Assembly (NCBI GenBank): GCA_038232935.1
Contig: JBBSMX010000156.1
Location: 1 to 9,518, forward strand
Length of the DNA stretch: 9,518 nt
Reading direction: 5' to 3'
Source of the DNA: JBBSMX01 sp038232935
GTDB taxonomy: Bacteria; Bacteroidota; Rhodothermia; Rhodothermales; JANQRZ01
In this document: in pieces, positions 1 to 6,031 of the stretch
How positions within the stretch are numbered: the first letter of the stretch is position 1
How the letters are laid out: every line of letters begins with the position of its first letter
Translations under genes and position numbers: made by a program
The notes under the pieces: model-generated
Told to the model about the DNA's origin: nothing
Database searches by the model: none
What the model saw: only the letters and a program-made list of their open reading frames with translations

Positions 1-126
1 CGTGCGGTGGGAGCACGGACGCGGGACACCCTCCGCACGGCGGTGTCCGAGGCGTTGGCGCTCGTAGAGATCGGGGAGATACGGCGATGGGTGCGGCATT
101 GCGGCTACCGGCTTACGAGTACGTGA
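1..126 (+). CDS. 3' end of a transposase, IS630-like (partial)
   Basis: An open frame enters from the left edge in phase 1 and stops at TGA 124-126, giving 41 residues. The end reads VSEALALVEIGEIRRWVRHCGYRL plus three residues. A helix of the type TLRTAVSEAL followed by an (I/A)RxWxxHCGY motif resembles, from memory, the C-terminal tail of IS630-family DDE transposases in high-GC bacteria. The DDE catalytic residues would lie left of the window, so I cannot say whether the element is intact. No terminal inverted repeat could be identified after the stop. The stretch to the right holds no clear gene, which fits the edge of an inserted element. Alternative: the tail of an unrelated helical protein. 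Confidence 0.45.
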   Translation, partial: RAVGARTRDTLRTAVSEALALVEIGEIRRWVRHCGYRLTST

Positions 127-762
127 CTCTCACACTAGCCGTCGGTATCCCAGAATGAGGCCGGAGAGCGAGTCCCCGCCTTTATTCGGCCTCGGAAGCG
201 GTCTGAGCGTTCCAGTTCTCTAGGAGAGGACGTCTCTCATCGGGTGGGCATAGGTCTTGTCTTACGACGTGTGACCGTATCACCGACGCTTTCAGACCTA
301 TGAACCGCAACGTTTCGCGCGAGCCGATCCTGTACCGTTCCAAGACCAGCTCCTCGCTCTCCTGGATGGTCTACTGGGTAAAAAGCCGGATCGGGAATAT
401 GGTCCGGCCCCGTGAGCTACCGGACGATCCCACGCGCACCTCGGAAGCACCGCGCCGGGCAGAGGTGGCCTCGCAGGAGCCCTGCTCGCAGGAGGTGCGG
501 GCTACGGGGTTTCTGCAGCGACGGAGCATTCTTTCCGGGACGCTGTCGCCTGTCTGAGGCGCGCTCCGCCTCGCCCCCGTAGCCTCGACCTGGATAGCCT
601 CGGGAGACCGCACGCTGGGGCCGAGTGCATGGGCACACAGAGGAAGACGGGCTGCGCCGCTCATTCCGCTGGCACACAAACGGTGGAGAGTCGATATTCC
701 TTCGGTCTCCAGCGCGACGCTGCGCCGCGAGCCCAGGATTCGATTCCTACCCGCTGCCGCCC
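127..762. other. gene-poor stretch before the channel gene
   Basis: I can support no intact gene here. An 85-codon plus-strand frame at 300-557 and two overlapping minus-strand frames at 371-679 have no recognisable motif and conflict with one another. The only structure seen is a short hairpin, GAGGCG/CGCCTC with a 5-base loop at 556-572, and a 10-base direct repeat CTCGCAGGAG at 470-479 and 485-494. No tRNA and no clear promoter were found. The composition fits old insertion-element debris. Confidence 0.4.
182..415 (-). pseudogene. possible decayed IS4-like transposase remnant
   Basis: Read on the minus strand, the conceptual product runs FPIRLFTQ, stop (TAG at 373-371), then TIQESEELVLERYRIGSRET and LRFIGLKAS, ending at TAA 184-182. 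The block ESEELVLERYRI-SR followed by an LK resembles the conserved late block of IS4-family transposases, where a YRxRxxIE-type motif is followed by FFxxLKS. If that is right, the glutamate region has decayed and the frame contains a stop. No upstream DDE portion can be recognised, and the frame above it (to about 679) is G/C-rich and low in meaning. This is a weak similarity judged by eye. It fits the mobile-element context on its left, but could be coincidence. Confidence 0.27.
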
Positions 763-2703
763 ATGCCGCACCGCCTCGCCAACCGCTTCAAATTCCGCAT
801 CGAGCGCCTCATCCTGCGCGGCGCACGCTTCCGCCTCCTCGTGATCGCCCTCGTGATGGCGACGATCGCGGTCGTGGCAGGTCTGCTCGCGTATGTCGGC
901 GCGGGCGGGTTCGATCAGCCCGGCGAGGCGATCTGGTGGGCGTTCCTACGGATGACGGACCCCGGCTACCTCGGTGATGACGAGGGGGCCTTCCTCCGGA
1001 CCGTGTCTACGTTCCTGACGGTCACGGGCTTCGTTCTCTTCGTCGGGGCGCTCATCGCGATCCTCACGCAGTGGCTGAACCAGACGATCGAGGATCTGGA
1101 GGGCGGGCACACGCCGGTCGCGATGCGGAATCACGTCGTCATCCTCGGCTGGACGAACCGCACGGCGGCGATCGTCCGCGAGCTCATCCTGTCCGAGGGC
1201 CGGCTGCGGCGGTTCCTCCTGCGCCACGGCACCCGCGGACTCCGCATCGCCATCCTCGCCGATGCCGACCCCGGCCCGATCCTCCGGGAGCTGCGCGAGC
1301 GGCTCGGCTCCCTCTGGGATGAGCGCCAGATCGTCCTCCGCTCCGGCACCCCCCTCCGCCTGGAACACCTCCACCGCGTGGACTTCCTCAACGCGGCGGC
1401 CATCCTCCTCCCTGCCGCCGACTTCAACGACAAGGACGCCGGGACCGACACGCAAGTCATCAAGACTCTGCTCTCGATGACGAACACCCCCACCGCGCGC
1501 GAGGGGTACCCCCTCCCCCCCGTCGTCGCCGAAGTGTTCGACGCGCAGAAGATCCAGATCGCGCGCGGGGCCTACGGCGGCAGCGTCGAGATCCTCGCCA
1601 GCGACTCGATCATCAGCCGGCTCATTGCGCAGAACGTGCGGCACCGGGGCCTCTCCCACGTCTACGGCGAGCTCATGACGCACGGGCGCGGCAACGAGTT
1701 GTACGTCCGGGAGTGCCCGCCCTTCGTCGGCCGCCCGGTGCATGCCCTCCACGAGGCGTTCCCAAAGGCGACCCTCCTCGGCGTGGTCCGCAGGCACGGA
1801 GAGAGCTTCTCGCCGTTCCTCAATCCCCCCGCGGGGTTCATGGTGGAGGACGGCGACCGCTTCGTCCTGCTCGCGCGCGGCTACGACGAGGCTAGCCCCG
1901 CGTCCGACTTCGCTCCCTCCGATCTCGAACCCGAGGAGACTGCCTCCCACGCCGAGGGCACCCGGCAGGAGCGGCGTGTCCTGCTACTCGGGTGGAGCCA
2001 CCGCGCCCCGGCACTCCTGCGCGAGTTCGACAGCTACCACGGCGAGGACTTTCGCGTCGACATCCTCTCCCTCGTCCCCACCGCCGAGCGCGAGCGTTCG
2101 ATGGAGCGGTACGGCGTCCGCCCGGCCCGGATCGCGCTCTCCCACATCGAGGGCGACTACAACGCCCCCGCCGACCTCCGGCGCGCCGAGCCCGCGGCGT
2201 ACGACAACGTCGTCCTGCTGGGCAGCGACTGGCTGGAATCCGGCGAGGAGTCCGACGCGCGGACCATCCTCGGCCACCTGCTCCTGCGTGAAATCCTCCC
2301 CGCCGAGGGCGGCCCCGAGATCCTGCTCGAACTGCTCGACTCGGAAAACCTCTCGCTCTTCCGCCGCCGCCCGAGCGAGGTGCTGATCAGCCTGCTCATC
2401 CTCAGCCACATGCTCGCCCAGGTGGCGCTGCGGCCCGAGCTGCGCGCCGTATTCGACGACCTGTTCGGGCCGGGCGGAGCCGAGATCTCGTTCGCGCCGT
2501 CCGCCCGCTACGGCCTCGTCGGCGACGCGCTCCCGTTCCGGGACGTACAGCGACGCGTAGCCCGCTACGGAGAGATCGCCCTCGGTATCCGGCTCGCCTC
2601 CCCCAAGGGCACGGCCAACGAGGTCCGGCTAAACCCGCCGAAGGAGCAGGTCGTCACCCTCGGAGCGCAGGACGAACTCGTTATCCTGAAGACGTCGTCC
2701 TGA
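763..2703 (+). CDS. CASTOR/POLLUX-like ion channel with two RCK-like domains
   Basis: A 646-residue membrane protein, probably an inner-membrane cation channel gated by a cytoplasmic RCK ring. I start it at ATG 763 (MPHRLANRFKFRIERL), because a basic amphipathic stretch just before the first membrane helix is usual in this family; the frame is open back to GTG 625. Membrane helices lie near residues 24-46 and 80-103. Between them is a pore region with WWAFLRMTDPGYLGDDEG at about 58-75, whose LRxTDPG filter is typical of bacterial CASTOR/POLLUX relatives and differs from the K+ filter GYG. The first Rossmann-like RCK half begins with HVVILGW at 124-130. A second begins with RVLLLGW at 405-411, each followed by a TrkA-C-like portion. 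Plant CASTOR and POLLUX are nuclear-envelope channels; the bacterial role and ion are not established, and K+ or Ca2+ handling is inference. No Shine-Dalgarno site is visible. It seems to be transcribed alone. Confidence 0.85.
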   Translation: MPHRLANRFKFRIERLILRGARFRLLVIALVMATIAVVAGLLAYVGAGGFDQPGEAIWWAFLRMTDPGYLGDDEGAFLRTVSTFLTVTGFVLFVGALIAILTQWLNQTIEDLEGGHTPVAMRNHVVILGWTNRTAAIVRELILSEGRLRRFLLRHGTRGLRIAILADADPGPILRELRERLGSLWDERQIVLRSGTPLRLEHLHRVDFLNAAAILLPAADFNDKDAGTDTQVIKTLLSMTNTPTAREGYPLPPVVAEVFDAQKIQIARGAYGGSVEILASDSIISRLIAQNVRHRGLSHVYGELMTHGRGNELYVRECPPFVGRPVHALHEAFPKATLLGVVRRHGESFSPFLNPPAGFMVEDGDRFVLLARGYDEASPASDFAPSDLEPEETASHAEGTRQERRVLLLGWSHRAPALLREFDSYHGEDFRVDILSLVPTAERERSMERYGVRPARIALSHIEGDYNAPADLRRAEPAAYDNVVLLGSDWLESGEESDARTILGHLLLREILPAEGGPEILLELLDSENLSLFRRRPSEVLISLLILSHMLAQVALRPELRAVFDDLFGPGGAEISFAPSARYGLVGDALPFRDVQRRVARYGEIALGIRLASPKGTANEVRLNPPKEQVVTLGAQDELVILKTSS

Positions 2704-2721
2704 GAGCCGGTCGACCGCCGC

Positions 2722-2728
2722 TATATTG
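2722..2728 (+). promoter_or_regulatory. possible -7 promoter element (TATATTG)
   Basis: TATATTG lies 36 bases before the ATG of the SEC-C gene, in the short gap after the channel gene. It resembles the Bacteroidota -7 element TAnnTTTG with one T missing. No convincing -33 TTG partner was fixed. It adjoins a perfect 12-base palindrome, GACGCATGCGTC, at 2728-2739. This is pattern reading only. Confidence 0.22.
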
Positions 2729-2764
2729 ACGCATGCGTCCCCTCCAGACCTACCTCTCTCAGCT

Positions 2765-3004
2765 ATGAACGCCGGACGGAACGAGCCCTGCCCCTGCGGA
2801 AGCGGCAAGAAGTACAAGCACTGCTGCGCCGGAAAAGAGGCCCGAAGCAAGCAAACGATGTGGGCGAGCGCGCTCATCGCCCTGGTCCTCTTGGGTGGCC
2901 TCCTCGCAGGGGTCGCCTTCACACGGAGCGACGGGGGCGACGGAGCTGCCCCGCCCGGCAAGGTGTGGTCCGAAGCGCACCAGCACTGGCACGACGCGCC
3001 GTAG
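2765..3004 (+). CDS. small SEC-C motif membrane protein
   Basis: A 79-residue protein read from ATG 2765 (MNAGRNEPCPCGSGKKYKHC). The frame is open 13 codons further up, but the SEC-C motif normally sits at the very N-terminus in short proteins like this. The motif CPCGSGKKYKHCC is the zinc-binding SEC-C signature known from the tail of SecA, with three cysteines plus His-Cys as ligands. One hydrophobic helix follows (ALIALVLLGGLLAGVAF), then a short linker and a C-terminal GKVWSEAHQHWHD block rich in histidine. Function is unknown. A SEC-C head on a single membrane anchor suggests a small protein held at the membrane, perhaps touching the Sec machinery or ribosomes, but that is inference. It lies 61 bases after the channel gene on the same strand and could be co-transcribed or have its own promoter. 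Confidence 0.78.
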   Translation: MNAGRNEPCPCGSGKKYKHCCAGKEARSKQTMWASALIALVLLGGLLAGVAFTRSDGGDGAAPPGKVWSEAHQHWHDAP

Positions 3005-3320
3005 GGCGGCGCACTCACCCCCCCTGCGGAGGGGGTCTCCCTGCGGAGGGGGTCGCCCTGCGGAGGGGGTCGCCCTCCTTCCGCTCTCGCCCGCACACCG
3101 CGGGTGCCCACCCCGTCGCAGCTCCGATGAGCCTACGAGCGCCGGAGCGATCGGTGGGTGGAGTCCCGGCGGCGGTCGTGCATTCGTACAAGGGGTTTCC
3201 GTTTGGAGGGTTGACTCGGGAAATAGGCAAATCTGCCCATGCGTGAGGCGGGACGGAAGGTGGGATTTTGCAGCCGTGAGCACTTGCTCGCCCCGCACTT
3301 TCCTCTTTCCATCGATCGCC
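3005..3320. other. intergenic stretch between SEC-C gene and T9SS gene
   Basis: 316 bases without a supported gene. The left part is the 17-bp tandem array. The rest (about 3080-3320) is less G-rich and contains a TTGACT at 3211-3216 that could be a -35/-33 element, but no matching -10/-7 box at a normal distance. Long frames that cross this stretch on both strands lack any recognisable motif and are taken as chance open frames in high-GC DNA. Confidence 0.5.
3022..3072 (+). repeat. three tandem 17-bp G/C repeats
   Basis: The unit CCCTGCGGAGGGGGTCG occurs three times with no spacer (3022-3038, 3039-3055, 3056-3072). The first copy differs only at its last base. Each unit can fold into a small hairpin, CCCT/AGGG around a GCGG loop; the first is stronger because it is preceded by extra Cs (CCCCCT/AGGGGG, 3020-3035). 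The array starts 18 bases after the SEC-C stop codon. A role in transcript ending or as a REP-type sequence is inference; there is no T-tract. The GGAGGGGG core recurs in the repeat near 7271-7367. Confidence 0.7.
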
Positions 3321-3719
3321 ATGCGCCTCCTCGCTACTACCCTCCTGCTCCTGCATCCGGGCCTTCGTGCCGTCGCCGCGGTCTGCACGAGCGAGGGCGT
3401 CACGGCGGAAGTGACCGTCGTGACGGCGGACGAGCCGTCGGGTGCCGCCCCCGAGACGCCCCAGCTCTCGGCGGCCTATCCCAACCCGTTTCGCACGCAG
3501 ACCACGCTCGCGCTCACGGTGCCGACGGCGCAGCGCGTTACGGTCGAGCTGTTCGATACGCTCGGGCAGACCGTAGCTACGCTGTTCGACGGGGCAGGAG
3601 CAGCGAACGAGCCGCACATGGTCGCCCTGCAGGCCTCAACGCTTCCGAGCGGACTCTACGTCGTCCGAGTCTCCGGTGAGGGATTCTCACTCACGCGCCG
3701 CGTCACGCTGCTCCGCTAG
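3321..3719 (+). CDS. small secreted protein, mostly a T9SS C-terminal sorting domain
   Basis: 132 residues from ATG 3321. The frame is open far upstream, but this ATG is followed at once by a signal peptide (MRLLATTLLLLHPGLRAVAA, residues 1-20). After a linker of about 30 residues, the type A T9SS sorting domain begins with YPNPF at 53-57, continues with beta strands such as VTVELFDTLGQTV, and ends with LPSGLYVVRVS and a final RRVTLLR. In T9SS substrates this domain steers cargo through the outer membrane and is normally cut off. Here there is almost no cargo: the domain makes up about 80 of the 132 residues. It may be a remnant of a larger substrate, or a small surface protein in its own right. 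No Shine-Dalgarno site is visible. The stop is two bases before the start of the LuxR-type gene, suggesting joint translation. Confidence 0.72.
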   Translation: MRLLATTLLLLHPGLRAVAAVCTSEGVTAEVTVVTADEPSGAAPETPQLSAAYPNPFRTQTTLALTVPTAQRVTVELFDTLGQTVATLFDGAGAANEPHMVALQASTLPSGLYVVRVSGEGFSLTRRVTLLR

Positions 3720-3721
3720 AC

Positions 3722-3949
3722 GTGCAACCCTGCAGAAGCCGGACCGAGGCGGTCCGCCTGCGCCACGGCTTGACGAAGCGGGAAGCCGAGGTGGCGCTAC
3801 TCCTGGCCGAAGGACGCTCGAACGCAGATGTCGCCGCGCAGCTGTTCGTCTCCCCGCACACGGCGCGGCACCACGTCGAAAACGTGCTCGGCAAGCTCGG
3901 GCTCACCAGCCGCGCCGCCGTCGCGGCCCGGCTGCTCGGCAGGGCTTGA
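3722..3949 (+). CDS. stand-alone LuxR-type HTH regulator
   Basis: 75 residues from GTG 3722. Almost the whole protein is a GerE/LuxR DNA-binding domain: GLTKREAEVALLLAEGRSNA (residues 16-35) forms the scaffold helices, and SPHTARHHVENVLGKLG (44-60) covers the recognition helix, with the usual tail LTSRAAVAARLL. There is no receiver, PAS or ligand-binding domain, so it cannot be a classical response regulator by itself. The frame is closed by TGA at 3677-3679 and no better start lies in between, so GTG 3722 is the only sensible one. It starts two bases after the T9SS gene stop and probably shares its mRNA. It could be a real one-domain regulator or the surviving tail of a longer regulator. It converges on the dehydratase gene with 31 bases between the stops. 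Confidence 0.62.
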   Translation: MQPCRSRTEAVRLRHGLTKREAEVALLLAEGRSNADVAAQLFVSPHTARHHVENVLGKLGLTSRAAVAARLLGRA

Positions 3950-3976
3950 GCACACCCCCGGAACCGGTGGCTCGCG

Positions 3977-4026
3977 CGCCTCAGACTCCGACTTCGGCCT
4001 TCAAGACGTGCTCGGAGTCTGAGGCG
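3977..4026. terminator. perfect 15-bp inverted repeat over the dehydratase stop
   Basis: Arms 3977-3991 (CGCCTCAGACTCCGA) and 4012-4026 (its exact reverse complement) flank a 20-base loop. The structure includes the last 14 codons of the dehydratase gene and its TGA at 3983-3981. It lies between two convergent genes. No T-tract follows on either strand, so it is not a textbook intrinsic terminator. A transcript-end or mRNA-protecting hairpin serving both directions is the likely role, by inference. Confidence 0.55.
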
Positions 4027-5930
4027 AGGTGCTCTTCCTGCCCGGTCTCGGGTGAATGCTTGGGGATCGGCAGCATGTGCGTCGGAACGATGGCGGCCAG
4101 CGCCCGCATGATCGCCTCGGGGTCTCGGCTGCGCGCCGCCTCGAAGAGCACGCCGAGGTGGAGGTCGAGGTCGCCGCCCTCGACGGCCTGCTTGCGCGCG
4201 ACGAAGATTTTCTCGTGGCGCGACGAATCCGTTCCTTCCTCCGCCGTCAGCAGCTCCTCGAAGAGCTTCTCGCCCGGCCGGATGCCGTTGAAGACGATGG
4301 GGATGTCGAGGTCCGGCTCGAAGCCGGAGAGTTGGATGAGGTCGCGCGCGAGGTCCACGATCTTGACCGGCTCGCCCATGTCGAGGACGTAGACGCGGCC
4401 GTTCGTGCCGAGCCCGCCCGCCTGCAACACGAGCTGCGCCGCCTCAGGGATTGTCATGAAGTACCGCTTCATCTCGGGGTCCGTGACCGTCACCGGCCCC
4501 CCCTCCTCGATCTGCTGCTTGAAGAGCGGCACGACGCTGCCCCGGCTCCCGAGGACGTTCCCGAACCGGACGGACACGAAGCTGTGCCCCGGCTCGGCGT
4601 GGTTCGCCGCCCGCCCGACGACGTACTCCGCGACGCGCTTCGAGGCCCCCATCACCGAGGTCGGGTTGACCGCCTTGTCCGTCGAGATGTTCACGAAGCG
4701 CTCGACGCCGTGGGCGAGGGCGAGCTCCGAGAGGTTCAGCGTCCCGCCGACGTTGTTGAGCACGGCCTCGTCGGGGTTCCCCTCCATGAGGGGGACGTGC
4801 TTGTGCGCCGCCGCGTGGAAGACGACGTCGGGGCGGTGCTGCTCGAAGAGGTAGGCGAGGCGGTCGCGGTCGCGGACGTCGCAGATCAGCGGCACGACGT
4901 CGAGGGCCGGCCACGTCTTCCGGCACTCGCGGTGGACCTGGTAGATGCTGTTCTCGCCGCGGCCGAGCAGGAGGATGCGGCGCGCCCCGAAGCGGGCGAC
5001 CTGACGAACGATCTCAGAACCGATGGAGCCGCCCGCGCCCGTGACGAGCACCACGCGGCCCCCGACGTAGGCGCGGATGTCGCTCACGTCGAGGCGGACG
5101 GGCTCGCGGCGGAGGAGGTCTTCGAGGTTGATCTTGCGGATCTGCGAGATGGAGACCTGCCCGCTCAGCAGTTCGTAAACGCCCGGAATGATGCGGTGTT
5201 CGATGCCCGCGCGGCGGGCGTGCTCGACGACGCGGCGGACGACGTCGCCGGCCTCGGACGGCATCGCGATGAGCACCTCGTCCACGCGATACATCGCGAG
5301 GATCGCCGGGAGGCTGTCGAGGTTGCCGAGCACGGGGAGGCCGAGGAACCGCTTCTTCTGCTTGCCCGGATCGTCGTCGGCGAACCCGATGGGGCGGAGG
5401 CCGGCCTCGGGGTGGCGGAGCATCTCGCGGGCGATCATCGTCCCGGCCTCGCCGGCCCCCACGATGAGGACTTGCCGGCCGTCGTCCCGTTTGCCGGCGG
5501 TGCGCTGCCGCTGCGTCTCACTCACCGTTCGTGCGGTCAGGCGGGCGAAGCTCAGCAGGAGGACGGCGAGCATGGCCTCGATCAGGGGGATGCTGCGCGG
5601 GATCGTGACCGTGGACGAGAGGAAGAAACCGATGCCGACTAGGAAGACGGTGACGACGGCCACACCCTGCAGAAGCACGACGAGGTCGCGGATGCCGACC
5701 TTGTACCACGAGTGCCACGGGAGACGCAGGACGAAGACGACGAGGGCTTTGAGGGGGACCCCGACGAGGAGGAGCCACCCGATCCCCTCGGCGTAGGCCC
5801 CGACGTTCTGCTCGAGACGGAGGGCGAACGCGAGCGGCGTCGCGAGCACCCACAGGGCGAGATCGATCGCGAACTTGATAGCGACCCGCTTCCGGTCGCC
5901 TAACCCCTTGAATAGAAGATGGTCTTGCAT
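3981..5930 (-). CDS. pglF: membrane UDP-GlcNAc-type 4,6-dehydratase (PglF/WbpM/CapD family)
   Basis: 649 residues from ATG 5930 (MQDHLLFKGLGDRKRVAI), with a weak GAGAG five bases upstream. The frame is open to a TTG at 6035, but that would add 35 unrelated residues. Four membrane helices lie at about 14-36, 50-70, 82-106 and 112-132. A first Rossmann fold follows (VLIVGAGEAG, 154-163), then the catalytic SDR domain with TGAGGSIG (297-304). The active site shows S416 in NISTDKA and MGASK at 427-431, so Met replaces the usual Tyr of YxxxK; this is the known feature of large dehydratases such as WbpM and PglF. It should convert UDP-GlcNAc to UDP-4-keto-6-deoxy-GlcNAc. It is the last gene of the minus-strand cluster, 101 bases after the aminotransferase. 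The symbol rests on the neighbouring PglE-, PglD- and PglC-like genes; CapD or WbpM naming is equally valid for the enzyme alone. Confidence 0.9.
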   Translation of the reverse strand: MQDHLLFKGLGDRKRVAIKFAIDLALWVLATPLAFALRLEQNVGAYAEGIGWLLLVGVPLKALVVFVLRLPWHSWYKVGIRDLVVLLQGVAVVTVFLVGIGFFLSSTVTIPRSIPLIEAMLAVLLLSFARLTARTVSETQRQRTAGKRDDGRQVLIVGAGEAGTMIAREMLRHPEAGLRPIGFADDDPGKQKKRFLGLPVLGNLDSLPAILAMYRVDEVLIAMPSEAGDVVRRVVEHARRAGIEHRIIPGVYELLSGQVSISQIRKINLEDLLRREPVRLDVSDIRAYVGGRVVLVTGAGGSIGSEIVRQVARFGARRILLLGRGENSIYQVHRECRKTWPALDVVPLICDVRDRDRLAYLFEQHRPDVVFHAAAHKHVPLMEGNPDEAVLNNVGGTLNLSELALAHGVERFVNISTDKAVNPTSVMGASKRVAEYVVGRAANHAEPGHSFVSVRFGNVLGSRGSVVPLFKQQIEEGGPVTVTDPEMKRYFMTIPEAAQLVLQAGGLGTNGRVYVLDMGEPVKIVDLARDLIQLSGFEPDLDIPIVFNGIRPGEKLFEELLTAEEGTDSSRHEKIFVARKQAVEGGDLDLHLGVLFEAARSRDPEAIMRALAAIVPTHMLPIPKHSPETGQEEHLASDSEHVLKAEVGV

Positions 5931-6031
5931 GGGTGCTCTCAGAAATGTACTTCGACCGGCGGGCTGCGGCAGCAGAACTTGACTCTCTCGACCGGCGCTA
6001 GGCGCTGGACTCCTTCTCGGTGGCTCCGCTG

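Noticed and set aside
300..557. An 85-codon plus-strand frame
   Set aside because: No motif, no ribosome binding site, and it overlaps the possible transposase remnant on the other strand.
730..760. A tRNA T-loop-like string (GGATTCGATTCC) before the channel gene
   Set aside because: The T-stem does not pair properly and no D-arm, anticodon arm or acceptor partner is found upstream.
946..1950. A 334-codon minus-strand frame inside the channel gene
   Set aside because: Charged low-complexity product with no domain; the plus strand has membrane helices and two RCK-like folds.
2708..2739. Palindromes CGGTCGACCG and GACGCATGCGTC considered as a terminator or operator
   Set aside because: No T-tract, and both are short enough to occur by chance in G/C-rich DNA; the second is only noted next to the possible promoter.
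3022..3072. Tandem repeats considered as a CRISPR array
   Set aside because: Units are 17 bases, contiguous and without spacers; no cas genes are present.
4056..5642. A 528-codon open frame on the plus strand opposite the dehydratase gene
   Set aside because: Its product is a low-complexity run of D, E, V, A and R, the usual mirror of a high-GC gene, while the minus strand shows a full set of dehydratase motifs.
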